A stretch of 64,000 bases of DNA from Euborellia annulipes. Taxonomy: Eukaryota; Arthropoda; Insecta; Dermaptera; Anisolabididae. The stretch's first letter is position 1, and every line of letters begins with the position of its first letter. The translations under genes were made by a program, and so were the position numbers. The notes under the pieces were generated by a model that was given only the letters and a program-made list of their open reading frames with translations, did no database searches and had not been told where the DNA came from. The stretch lies in contig JAKCPI010001553.1 in the NCBI GenBank assembly GCA_023213315.1, forward strand, positions 1-64,000. Reading direction: 5' to 3'. Positions 44,498-55,138 of the stretch are shown in pieces.

Positions 44498-44761
44498 CCG
44501 GCAATCATGGGCGTAGCCAGACTTCTTGTTAGGGGGGCCAACCCCTCGTTAGATCGAAAGAGGGGGGTTTGCAATTAATATATACATAGAGTATTAATTA
44601 TTTATTTAAATAAAAAAAAAATTAAATTAATGTAGTGAATTGGGGTGTTAAAAAAATTTCCAATGGGAAAAATATATATATATATATTTTTTTTTAATTT
44701 TTAGGACCAGCCAGGGGGGCAACGCCCCCTGCCTCCCCCTGGCTACGCCCATGCCGGCAAT
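44498..44761. mobile_element. hAT MITE with perfect 8-bp target duplication
   Basis: CCGGCAAT occurs at 44498-44505 and 44754-44761, exactly flanking a 248-base element with 15-bp perfect terminal inverted repeats CATGGGCGTAGCCAG. The 8-bp duplication is diagnostic of hAT-type insertion. Sub-terminal G/C runs (AGGGGGGCCAACCCC) are also inverted. There is no transposase. A fragment of the same end is at 57225-57270. Confidence 0.92.
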
Positions 44762-45540
44762 TAAGGTGTCTTATTAATTATAATCAAGATACAAAAGGCA
44801 TCAAATTAAGGATATTCACTTGTTAATCGAATCTTTTCTAATTTAATACACACATTTCCGTAATTAGTATAAACGAAAAAACAAATTCAATTGAAAATCG
44901 AAACTCTATTAAAATAACAAACAAATTATTTTTAGAATCTTTCTTTTTTTGTTATATTTTTCGCTTAGGAATATTTAAAGCTTGAGGTCTATGCAATTAA
45001 TTTCTCGAGCTCTATAGTTGCAAAATGGTAGCGAAACCAACCATTCGTTCAACCATTTAATACAAACTGCTGCTTTTTGTTTAAACGGTCTATATTTATA
45101 GAAGCAAACCAAAAATGTGTTAATAAGAGCCAGAAACAGACACTTGAACTGGATGAGGACATTATTTCCATGATGTAGGAGAGTGAACCAGCCTTTAATA
45201 AAAGGATTTTAAATATTCATTAATTACTTTATAGCTCGCATGAATATACTTGATTCTACCTGCGTTTGGGGCTTGTTTAATAAACTTTTATTTAAATTCA
45301 TTAAAGGTAGCAAAAATTGTAGCTAATTGTAAGAATAAAGGTTAATAATTATGCCGTCATTAGAATTTATTATTTAATATATTTTTTTTTAAATTATACA
45401 GGATGTTAAAAGGATTTATAGGCGAATAAAAAGGCGTAAAAACCCAGCCAAGTGAAATATATATATACATTCTAATTTTGAATAGATAATTACAATAATT
45501 CAAAGTATGTCATAACAATATCAATATACATTTAACTTAT
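44762..45540. other. AT-rich noncoding stretch
   Basis: No feature found. Confidence 0.5.
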
Positions 45541-45544
45541 ACAA

Positions 45545-45690
45545 CAATAAACATCTCTGTGGCCGAGAGGCTAGAGATGTTGACACATGTCAATGTTGAT
45601 AGTCTTAAATCATCAGGGTACTGGTTCCGATCCCAGACAGTTCGATATTTTATTTAAATCATTTAGATACAATAAATAAATAATTTTGCC
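45545..45690 (+). mobile_element. SINE with Ser/Leu-tRNA-like head
   Basis: GTGGCCGAGAGGCTA is a strong class-II tRNA A-box match and GGTTCCGATCCCA a B-box match, with a long segment between them as in tRNAs with a variable arm. It is followed by TTTATTTAAATCATTTAGAT, the SINE body motif. There is no clear A tail. Confidence 0.65.
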
Positions 45691-45937
45691 TGGATAATGT
45701 GTATCGTAATGTATAGGCCTATATATTGTTTCGTTTAACGTTTGTATAACCTAAGATGCCGAAGTCTTTAAAAAACTTTTTGAGGAAGAAGCCAAAATAT
45801 CAGGTGGACCCCCTAATTTATTTGGTCTAAAATGCTGAAAATACTTTTTTTATTAGCTATCTCCTTAGGCAGCGGCCCTAGGGCCCTAGTGAAATTTGAT
45901 ATTCAAGAATCATTTTTGATGACAACAATTGTATGTA

Positions 45938-46144
45938 CAGTGAGGAACAATTTTAAGTTCCAGCCATGCGTTTTCTACTTGTGATTATTTCACTGTTTTT
46001 ATAAAAGAAGATGAAAATTTTTATTGATAATTTTCTAGGTTTGAACCATGAAAGTTTCCATTAAAAAATATATATTTTTTTTTAAAACAATGAAATAATC
46101 ACAAATAAAATACGCATGGCTGGGACTTTATATTGTCACTTACT
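45938..46144. mobile_element. TA-flanked MITE (CAGTGA ends), copy 3
   Basis: CAGTGAGGAACAATTTTAAG and the mirrored TATTGTCACTTACTG, with GCCATGCGTTTTCTAC near the left and ATACGCATGGCTGGGAC near the right; TA flanks on both sides. Confidence 0.8.
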
Positions 46145-47370
46145 GTACTTTTTTTTTTTTATCAAAATAGACCAAACTAATGTGGTACTTTATTTGAAAC
46201 CTCACATGAATTAATCTATTTTCAAAAGACTTCCCGATGAGCTTGAGGTGTGAAATTTGATATTTACGGGCTATTTTGGATGACAATTAATAATTTTTAA
46301 TTGGACCAAAATAGGCCAAACTAATGGGGTACTTTATTTAAAGCCTCATGCTTCTTAATACTGTATTTATAAATAAAAAAAGACTAAAAAGTTTAAAATA
46401 AAAATATAATAAACGAGAAAGTAAAAATCCAATAATTTCTTTCTATATATTTCATGGTTAGGGTAAGAGAAAGTAAAAATGTTTTTATTTAAATTGAACT
46501 AAAAAGAGAGAAATAATTTAATTTAATTTAATTAATAAATCATCTTTTTTTTACCATTTTCTTTTACTACATATTTAGATATTTAATACGTTTTCTGAGA
46601 GAATATTTAATATTTTTCTCAAAATAAGAATCCGGTCATCTTCTCTAAACCTCTTTCTCCCAAATATTATTCTATCAGTTTCTCTTAACGACGAACCAGT
46701 CTATTATTTTCTCAGTGGCAATTTTATTTTCATGTATTGAGCACATAACTGAGAAAAATAAGACGAGGGCAGAAGAAATCTAGAATTTATTGAGCCAATA
46801 TAAAAAGAAAGAAACCGAAGAAGAAGGAATTAAATTAAAAAGTATGGAGATAGATCGTAGACGGCTGCGATCAAATGTCTTCTTGGCGTTCCATAAAAGT
46901 TCTTGATGTAAATAATCGTGGCATCCAATCTTAGTATATAGCGCAATGAAATTTAAATAAATATGAAAAATACGAATAAACATCCATCGTATTTATAAAA
47001 TAAAAAAAAAAAGCCATTCGATTTCTCACTTAAGAAATGGATTTGATTTTTATTATATTTTTCACGAGGAGAACTTCAGTTTATAAATTTAATTCGTTTT
47101 TTTGGTGATTATTATTTTTTTTTTTATTCATAAAAATAAAAAAAAAAATGAATATCGAAAATCATCTTTATTTATTCATCAAATACATTATGCATATGTA
47201 TTATATTAAAATTTATTCAAGTTTAAAAATCAAAATTAAATGTCTAAAATGAGTTTAATTGAATAAAAAATTCTATTATAATTTTAAAAAAAAATATATT
47301 TTTTCAATAACAATTGTTATTCTGCTCATTCAATTGAACACGTTTAGAATGCGACATTGCTATAACTCTT
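46145..47370. other. AT-rich noncoding stretch
   Basis: Near 46410-46480 a loose TTTCTC/GAGAAAG end of the 680-bp family is seen. AATGGGGTACTTTATTT and AATGTGGTACTTTATTT (about 46327 and 46179) form a local 150-bp tandem duplication (46160-46350). No gene found. Confidence 0.45.
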
Positions 47371-47825
47371 TTTTTTTTATTTGTTCAAGGTCTTTTTTGG
47401 TATCTGAGGCCTTTTCGACCCTATTTATTTCAATTGATTCAAATGAAATAAATTTTTCGCCTGGAACGGGATACGAACCCTTGACTTTTCGGACCAGAAG
47501 CTAATTTCTTCTTTTTTTTAAATTCACACTTTTTTCTCATTCACACTCACACTCACACACACATTCACACAGTCTTTTCGGCAACTTAGGCCATTTAAGA
47601 CTTTGGTCGATAACCGTTGTAATTAATATATATATTTGGGGTTCAGACATTTCTATTTAAGCCATCTGGTATCCAAATGGCTTAAATAAAATCATCGGAC
47701 TGCCTGGGTCCGAACCCGCGACGTTTGGTATAGGAGGTAGGCACGCTACCTACTATGCCAAACTCGGGGGCCCAGAAGCTAATGCTTTACCTCTGGGCGA
47801 TAGGTCAAGGGCTCTGCTATATATA
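47371..47825 (-). mobile_element. tRNA-derived SINE disrupted by a second SINE
   Basis: Without the insert at 47506-47771, the minus strand reads ATCGCCCAGAGGTAAAGC, then GGGTTCGTATCCCG (B box), AATTGAAATAAATAGGGTCG, AAAGGCCTCAGATACC and an A-rich end near 47371. The core resembles that of the SINEs at 33478 and 54945, but the head differs. Confidence 0.7.
47494..47783 (-). mobile_element. tRNA-derived SINE with 12-bp target duplication, nested
   Basis: CCAGAAGCTAAT at 47494-47505 and 47772-47783 flanks an element of the same family as 29150-29430: tRNA-like head from 47771 (A box in TGGCATAGTAGGTAGCG, B box GGGTTCGGACC), body with inverted CCATTTGG/CCAAATGG, core AAATGGCCTAAGTTGCCGAA, and a TGTGTGAGTGTGAGTG-like microsatellite. 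It landed inside another SINE. Confidence 0.9.
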
Positions 47826-47849
47826 ACCCTTTGAAAGAAAAGAAGAGAA

Positions 47850-48645
47850 TAGGAATAGGCTGTGGTGATGAAAAAACCTTTGTTATTTAGCCGACGTTTC
47901 GAGAGCACATCACTTCAGGCCGAAATAATTGTCGCAAAAGAGATAGTGAATTTTATAATGTATACACAACTACGATTATTAACAAAACGTATGTTGCGTA
48001 TAGTATTTAACAAAATAGCAATTGTATAATTAATTATGCTGTTAAGGTGTGTAACAGCCTAATTATAAATACATCATACAATTGCTATTTTGTTAAGGTG
48101 CGCGTCTCGGGGTGCTAATTTTGGGAGATTCCAGCGGCCACAATTTTGAAGCAATCGACCTCAAATTTTTTTTTTAATTAAAGCTATTTTAAATATCTCC
48201 AACTTATAGAAGCCCTTTTTTTTGATTTTCGAAAAAATAATTTTTTTTTTTTAGATTAATTGCATTAAATAAAAGATATTTTTAAAAAATCCGCTCTATA
48301 TCTTATAGATAATTAAATTAGTAATCATTATGTTAAAAAATAATTAATTTTCTACCCTTAATTAATTAGCTGGAATCTTTCAAATGAAATGAAATAAATC
48401 CCTTGTATCCCTATGGGAAAAACTAACGCCATCTCTTGCCGCCTAGAGTAACTCGGTAGTGAATCGTGTTCTAACGGATTTTCGGGACGCGCACCTTAAA
48501 TACTATGTCCAACATACGCTTAGTTAATTATCGTTGTTGTGTATACATAATAAAATTCTCTATCTCTTTTGCGACAATTATTTCGTCCTGAAGATGGGAG
48601 CGACGTGCTCCCAAAACGTCGACGAAATAATATAGTTTTTTTATT
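47850..48645. mobile_element. Palindromic element with hammerhead-like hairpins and nested MITE
   Basis: AAAAGAGATAGTGAATTTTA / TAAAATTCTCTATCTCTTTT and TATACACAAC / GTTGTGTATA mirror each other. The right arm has CTGAAGAT, perfect stem GGGAGC/GCTCCC, then AAAAC (48588-48617); the left, GAAACGTC (minus 47918-47896) with a weaker stem. A GCGCGTC element lies between the arms. Confidence 0.75.
48093..48499. mobile_element. MITE with TAAGGTGCGCGTC ends, nested
   Basis: TAAGGTGCGCGTCTCGGG at the left and GGGACGCGCACCTTA at the right. The inside is AT-rich apart from ACGCCATCTCTTGCCGCC near the right end. It interrupts the surrounding palindrome. Confidence 0.75.
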
Positions 48646-49414
48646 TCTGGCTGCCTTCCTGATTGAAGAGCTCCTTATTCAATCGAAAAGAACTTTTTCT
48701 CTTTGTGGGCTAAAGCAAATTAGATGAAATTTCTCTTGAGAGTTATTAAAGATTTTTCATAAAAACATATCATTAAAATAAAATAATTATTCCTCATTGC
48801 TATGCATACTACAGTATATGTATATAGATTTATCCCAATATCAATAATCAAAAAAATTATCAGACCGAAACGAGATCCCACGCTTGAGAGTACACCATCT
48901 CCATAGAATCCGCTATATAATATTTTTTTTTTATATTAAAACTAATTAAAATAAAAAAAAATTAGATACGTTATATACATAGATATTTTATTTAATAAAA
49001 AAAAAGGATATTTTTTCATTATTTCCATTTTTTACATCTTCTAGAGTTGGAGTAAATTTTAATAAAATTCAATTAATTTCACATTTTTTAAGGGCCAGTA
49101 AATTTATTGTCATTTCCGAGATCTATTGAATTTTTTTTAATATTTGAGTTATTTTACGACACTTTTTCAACTAGTGATATTATTAAAGTCGCCAAGATAA
49201 AAAAAAAAGGAAAGTAAATTGAATCCAAGTGGAATTTGAATCCAAAACACAACTTGGTAGCCTAATTAAATTAAAATCATTCTGATATTTTTCTATAATC
49301 ACTTCCATCCTGCCAAAACAAAAAACAAATACCCTATATTGAGAAGATAAATATTAATAAAAACATTTTTTGTTTCACATTCGTACCTCTTTATTTATGA
49401 AAATTCTATCAATA
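48646..49414. other. AT-rich noncoding stretch
   Basis: No feature found. Confidence 0.5.
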
Positions 49415-50088
49415 TTTTTACTTTCTCTTAACTCTATATATATGTTAATATATAGAGAGAGAAAGTATTGGATTCATGTCAAAAATTCGATGTCGAGATT
49501 TTGATGGATATACACGTTTTGAGGTCCTCTGAATCCAAAAAAGTGGTTTCCGCGACATGGTCTGTCTGTCTGTCTGTGTGTCTGTCTGTCTGTGAACAAA
49601 ATATCTCAAGAACGGAAAGAGCTAGGAGGTTGAAATTTTATATTTAAGTTAGGCACCCCCCTGGGACGTGACACGAAGCTTTTGAACAAAATCGACCAAA
49701 GAGTACTAGTCTTTACTGATGCACTTTTTCAGTTTTTTTTCGATTTTCTCTAAATTTGCTGCAACGATTTTTTTTTTAATTCAAAAATCAATTATTTTTT
49801 AGATTGTCAATAAAATGTATATTCTCATTTTGTGATTGAAATCTTCTGAAGACCACTTTACTCTTGTACTCCATAGAAAAGATAGGAGAAATAGTTGCCA
49901 TGGTATCAAAATATAAACATTTTGCCATACTTATAAATTGTACATCTTGAAAATCGAATGTACCGTACTGTCGGAAACTAAATACATGTCGACACAAAAA
50001 ATCTGGTGTGACAAGCACAGAACACAACTTTCGATTACCGAAGGCAAGATAAAGTTGTGTGCTGTGCGCCAGTCACACCAGATTTTTT
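49415..50088 (+). mobile_element. 680-bp double-hairpin repeat family, reference copy
   Basis: Left end is TTTTTACTTTCTCTTAAC, a hairpin with loop ATATATGTTAATATAT and return GAGAGAAAGTATTGG. Then follow TCGATGTCGAGATTTTGATG, a GTCTGTCTGTCT microsatellite, TTGAAATTTTATATTTAAG, the TACTAGT(A/C)TTTACTGATG block, and GTACCGTACTGTCGGAAAC. The right end is the palindrome AAAAAATCTGGTGTG (49998) to 50088. There is no coding frame. The two ends form unrelated hairpins rather than one terminal inverted repeat, which is unlike ordinary cut-and-paste MITEs. No target duplication was recognised. Confidence 0.85.
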
Positions 50089-51056
50089 TAATCTTCTAAC
50101 AATTATTTACTATTATAGTTATATAAAAGACAAAGTCTGTCTGTTTGTAACGGATAGACTCCGAAGTATCGGAGGAATTTTCACAGAGTTTTTAGAGAAT
50201 TTTCGTGTATTGGTTTTAGAAAACCTTCTTTGAAGGGACTAAAAAATTTTTTGATAATTTTTTTAGGCCATTCTAGGCTGGAAAAATGAAAATTAGTTCC
50301 AAATTTTCATTTTCTTCCATAGATGTTTTTTTAGTCGTATAAATACATACTTGAATGTAATCAACCTTTTATTTTTATATTTTTGATATTTTTTCTTTTG
50401 TCTGATTTTGTTGACCCTTGGCGTTCATCCATATTTATTGAAAATTTGAATGACCAAAGGCTTCTCTTAAAAAATCTATAAAGAAATAGTAAATTAGCAC
50501 CCTTAATAATAAAATCCCGTTGGCTCAAGAAGATCTCCATTCAGAGTTTTTGGGGTGACAAAGAAAATCGAAATTTAATAGGTACAAAAAATCATTTCCA
50601 TCACCATTGAGAGTGCAATAAAAATCCTTAATGCTTGAAAAGAGACATTCTGGATTAATATTTATTTTATGATTTCTATGCTATTCAAAAGTCTTAACAG
50701 GAAAACCCTCACTCGCCTCTCCTATTTTTTTTTTTTTTTTTTTTTGATGTTCTCCCTATAAATTTTGATGCCTCATCTAAACTTGTCGATTCGTGCCAAA
50801 TTACCAACCATTATACCTTAAAAATAAAAAAAAAATCTCAAGATCGAAATCGCAAGCTAGTAATAAAATATAGCTTAGCAAGCAAAGTTATTATTATTAA
50901 ATATTCGTCGTCATGATTTGGAAATATAAAAAAAAAAAAATATAAAATATCTATAATATTTAAATTTGGAACAATTTCTAAATTTTCTAGATTATAGCTA
51001 GGAGTAATTTTCTAAATTTATTATTATTATTATATAGCCATCTCATAGAATAGTTA
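50089..51056. other. AT-rich noncoding stretch
   Basis: A piece at 50130-50230 (GTCTGTCTGTTTGTAACGG) reads like repeat DNA but has no partner here. Poly-T of about 22 bases near 50726-50746. Confidence 0.45.
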
Positions 51057-51133
51057 TACAGTGGAACTTGGCATAAAGAGCATAAATAGTTACAGAATTA
51101 TACTCGTAAAGCGAAACACTCGTTATGCGAAAC

Positions 51134-51410
51134 AATGACATTCACATATAATTCCAGTATTTATTAATTCATATACCCGAAGAAAGTAAGGGTGTGCCAG
51201 CCGGGAGTTGATCTAGTGGTAAGGGCACACCCAGTACAAATTGGTGGATCCGTGGTTCAACTCCCGGCGGCACACTCTTACTTTTTTTTGGGTATATGAA
51301 TTAATAAATACTGGAATTATATAAATTCCCCTCTCGCGGCTTACATACGCGATGTATATAATATATTAAATATTATAAATGTAATTTCTTATTTATTAAT
51401 GACATTCACT
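51134..51410. mobile_element. Hairpin element with tRNA-like core, copy 2, with 12-bp target duplication
   Basis: AATGACATTCAC at 51134-51145 and 51399-51410 flanks a 253-base insert. Inside are arms (51147-51197 and about 51267-51323), a tRNA-like core with TGATCTAGTGGTAAGGG and GGTTCAACTCCC, and on the right a tail with CGCGGCTTACATACGCG. The 12-bp duplication shows copying by a LINE-type mechanism, not cut-and-paste. Confidence 0.85.
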
Positions 51411-51571
51411 CCATAGAACTGTCCCTTCCCCCCATGACACAAACTCATTTACACAATCCGGGACTTCCCCTCTCCTCGCCAACACTCGTTATGCGAAACG
51501 TCGCTCGTTGAGCAAGTCATTCTTTTACAATTTTTTTTGCTCGTTATGCGAATTAGCCTTCTTGTTATAAG

Positions 51572-51870
51572 GGAGCGTACAAGTATTACGTAACTCAATT
51601 TTTGAAGATTTTTGACCCCTCCCCCCATGTAACGCGCCGTAACATTTTTCTGGACCCCCCCCACCTAGACGTTACGTAACGCTCAAGTGGCCATTTTTAT
51701 CTAAAAGTCACAATTATGTTGCTCAAAGTATCAGAAAGTCGCTAAAATACCAGTTACGTATCGCGTTGTCCAATTGTTCAACTCTCCTCCCCCCCCCTTG
51801 TAACGCATGGTAACGTTTTACGAGACCCCCCCTCCCCCCAAATTGCGTTACGTAATACTTGTACGCTCCC
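51572..51870. mobile_element. MITE with GGGAGCGTACAAGTATTACG ends
   Basis: The first 24 bases, through GTAAC, are repeated in mirror image at 51847-51870. Internal runs of C (CCCCTCCCCCC) and TAACGC(G/A)(C/T)(C/G)GTAAC words recur. It lies within the pogo-like MITE. Confidence 0.85.
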
Positions 51871-51900
51871 TAAGAGGTGCTCTCTAAGTGAGGTTCCAAT

Positions 51901-53080
51901 ACCCTCATTTAATTAATGGAAAAAGACGATGCGTAAAAATTAAATAATAAAACATTTTTGTGAAGAAATGTTGTTATTCAATTACACTTTTAAAAATCTC
52001 TCTCGAAATTATATTTTATTATTTTTCGATAAATCTTAGATTTAGATAAAAGTGGATTATTTTAATCTAGCTTGGCTAACTTTTGAACTTTTTTCATTAT
52101 TTCTTCAACATTTTCAAAGTGACATAATATGGCTTTGAACCCTTCTGACACAAAAAGGGACTGGCCTTTGTCAAAGTATTTGTCAGCCGAGTTCTTTGAT
52201 CCCCTCCAGAACATTCGCAGATAAAAAACATTATTTTTTAATAACGTTAAAATTTATCTTATATAAATTACTATACCTGTTTAATCTTTATTTTAATATT
52301 ATAAAATTTATTTTGATATTCTCTTTTTTCGATTATTCGCACGCTCTCTTATGAATTTGGATCTTTATTAATTATACTACTGATTAAACTTTATCATCTA
52401 ATAAAATGAAGACGAGGATATTGGATAATGCAAATTAAGATTAAATTAGAATTTTTATTAAATTCTCTATTAATAAAAATATTTTATAATTTTAATAATA
52501 ACGTAAGGATGAAATTTGTTTATTAATTAAGCAAGTGAACAAAAGAAAGAAATTTTTTAAATGTGGGCCACAAGTAGATAATCTTAAACAAAACAGACAT
52601 ATCACACAATTGTTGTAAACCAACATAAGTAAAGTACTAGTACTCAAGGTTTCCTAAGGACCGGATAATTTGTTTTGTGTACCGCAAATAGGAAATATTT
52701 AAAATTTGAAATAAATCGGGCTGGAATTCCGAGAAAAAAAAAAAAAAACTAAAAAAGTACATTAGTAAAGTAAGAGTACCCGAATTTCCTTAAGACAAGA
52801 CCTAGCTCAATTTTTTTAGCACCGAAAATAGTTTATTTTTAAAATTTGAAAAAAAAATCGTTAGAGCCGTTTTCGAGAACTGATATGCTTTCAAACAAAC
52901 AAATAAACGTACATTGCCCGTTTAATAATATAAGATAAAAATTGTTTTACTTTAAACGCCTTTTAGAAGCATAATATATTATATAATTTTTTCTGAAATG
53001 AAATAACTGAGATCAATTTTAGAAGAAATTTTCATTCCCGAATCGTAGTATAATGTTTTAATAAGATTTAAACTTTCGAC
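51901..53080. other. AT-rich noncoding stretch
   Basis: A locally duplicated block, AAGTACTAGTACTCAAGG (52630) and AAGTAAGAGTACCCGAATTT (52768), suggests old repeat copies of the TACTAGTACTTTAC type. No gene found. Confidence 0.45.
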
Positions 53081-53084
53081 CGTT

Positions 53085-53318
53085 GGTTCTCGTTGAAACA
53101 TTTTGTAAAATAAAATTAAATATACAAATTAAACACTAGGTTATTTGTTTCAAAGGTTTTATTAATTAAAAAATTAACACTTGATACGTATTTCGACAAT
53201 TCCTTGTCACCATTAGAAGTGATTACATTCTCTGATTAGAATTAATTAGTGTTAATTTTTTAATTAATAAAACCTTTGAAACAAATAACCTAGTGTTTAA
53301 TTTGTATATTTAATTTTA
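53085..53318. mobile_element. CCTAGTGTTT palindromic element
   Basis: AACACTAGGTTATTTGTTTC and its mirror surround GATACGTATTTCGACAATTC (minus-strand GAAA with stem GACAA/TTGTC). The left part matches 31790-31960 inverted, nearly base for base. The minus-strand hairpin starts CTAATGGTGAC in place of CTGATGATGAC, so it has decayed. Confidence 0.7.
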
Positions 53319-53323
53319 ATCAA

Positions 53324-53692
53324 ATAGGAAGAATGAATGAGGAAGCAGCTAGTTATATTTCAATTTATTAATAAACCAGGGCCGACGTTTCAGTCACCAT
53401 CCTCAGGGCCAGGTTAATGTCTGAAAATATATATAATCCTCGCCAAGTTATATTGGAGATACATACACAATTATACGTAGCTTAACGATAATAATAAAAT
53501 TTGAGGCATTATAATGATTGAGCTACGTACAATTGTGTATGCCCAATATAACTTGGCGAGGATTATATATTTTCAAACATTAACCTGGCCCTGGAGATGG
53601 TGCCATATGGAACCGAAACATCGGCCCTGCTTTATTAATAAATTGAAATATTATATAACTAGCTGCTTGCTCATTCCTTCTTCCTATTTGAT
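53324..53692. mobile_element. Palindromic element with two hammerhead-like hairpins
   Basis: TCAAATAGGAAGAATGAATG... mirrors ...CTTCTTCCTATTTGA; centre near 53508. Left arm (minus 53406-53387) CTGAGGATGGTGACTGAAAC; right arm (plus 53591-53619) with stem GGTGCC/GGAACC and GAAAC. It abuts the previous element directly. Confidence 0.8.
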
Positions 53693-54220
53693 TATCAACA
53701 CTCAGCTATATACCTCCTTCAAATATTTAATTTTAATAATAATGAAATCGAAAAAATATATCCAATAAAAAATTTTCGGGGTGGGGAAGGTTCCCAACAC
53801 GCCCCTGCAATAAATAGGCCTAAAGATAGCAATTGAACTAACGAATTGATTTTCAATACTAAGAATGCCGTCAGGTTAGGCAACCATTCACACGCGTTAT
53901 TCACTCTTCACGTCCATTTGTTTTGGTTTGGTGTTTATCTTTCACCCACATGATAACTTTCCACATATTCATAGAGATCTCATAACATTTCTAATATTTA
54001 TATATAGGCCTATTTTAATTATATATAGCCTTCTATCTAAATTTTAGAAACCTTTTAAAGTTTATAAATTAAAGGATCCCTCTTAAAATCAAGACTATTA
54101 TTATCTATCATTGAACTTTGTTCTTCCTAGCAAACTTAGGACATTATTAATTAATGACCCATTATTTAGGAAGCTATTAAATACATTTGATGTTGAGTGT
54201 TTCTAATTTACAATGAAAAT
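53693..54220. other. AT-rich noncoding stretch
   Basis: No feature found. Confidence 0.45.
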
Positions 54221-54520
54221 TGAGGTTTATAGGCTTCCGAACTTGAAGGCGTTGAAGGGATAAGACTCTTGCTGGCTTTTTCGTTTTTGGGGTTTAAGGT
54301 TGGTAATAGAGAGAGAGTGAGCGAGAGGGGGTGGGTAGGTTTGGGGTTTGGGTGTTTGGTTGGTTGGTCTATTTGCCTTCGAAAGCTCTGCTAAACCTTC
54401 TCTTCTATGACGGGAAAATTCAATAAAAACGAGTCGTCAAGGATCTTCCTTGGAGTTGTCTTTACAGAGACGGGGGTAAATGCAATTCGACCTCCCCTTC
54501 CACACAAACAGAACAGTTAA
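54221..54520. promoter_or_regulatory. Candidate regulatory block, unique sequence
   Basis: Less AT-rich DNA with a GT-rich run (GGTTTGGGGTTTGGGTG) and GAGAGAGAGTGAGCGAGAGG; no partner in the window and no good reading frame. GA-rich runs are typical GAGA-type sites in arthropods, but function is only inferred. Confidence 0.25.
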
Positions 54521-54944
54521 ACTAAAATACTATTGGCTAATAAAAATTTAGAGCATTTTTTTTTAAGAAAGTAGTAACAAACGACCAAATTTCCAAGAGT
54601 GTAGATAAAAATTCACACTTCAACTTCAATTATTTTAATGAAAAATGAAAATGTGACATCCATTTTTATTATTTTATATATACGAAATTTATATTTATAT
54701 TGTGTCCTTGATTAAGAAAATGAAGTTATTTACATTTTCAAAAGTAAAATAAGGCAAGGAGTCGCCATGCGAATAATTCATAGCATATCGCACTTTGAAT
54801 GCGTAAAATTTGATTTGATCCAAATAATCAATAAAGTTTTCTTTGGCGCTCGTTTATTGACAGCATCTTTATTTTTTACTAATGCAAATGTCAAGACCAA
54901 CATTTGAATTTAATAAACTTTAATTAAGTGGAAGAAACTAGTGG
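54521..54944. other. AT-rich noncoding stretch
   Basis: No feature found. Confidence 0.45.
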
Positions 54945-55078
54945 GTTCCGGGTTCTCTTCCCGACCCAAGTGAGAAAAATTTATTCAATTTGAATTGTCC
55001 AGCAATCATTTGAAATAAGTAGGATGGAGTCTAAATGGCCCTAGATGCCGAAAAAGACCTTAAACAATAAAAAAAAAG
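54945..55078 (+). mobile_element. SINE, 5'-truncated, shared core
   Basis: GGGTTCCGGGTTCTCTTCCC retains B-box-like text; then TTTGAAATAAGTAGGATGG, AAATGGCCCTAGATGCCGAA, AGACCTTAAAC and poly-A. The A-box half is missing. Confidence 0.65.
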
Positions 55079-55138
55079 GAACTAGCGACACACTTTAAAT
55101 TTCTAACTAAATAATTATGAGGAATTTTTCTATGCTTA

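Larger units (their letters stand above)
51059..51898. mobile_element. pogo/Tc1-like MITE with two nested elements
   Basis: GTGGAACTTGGCATAAAGAG at the left and its diverged mirror (GAGGTTCCAAT preceded by CTCTAAGTG) at the right, with TA flanks. CTCGTTATGCGAAAC occurs repeatedly inside. It holds a hairpin element (51146-51398) and an ACGTAAC-end element (51572-51870). Confidence 0.75.
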
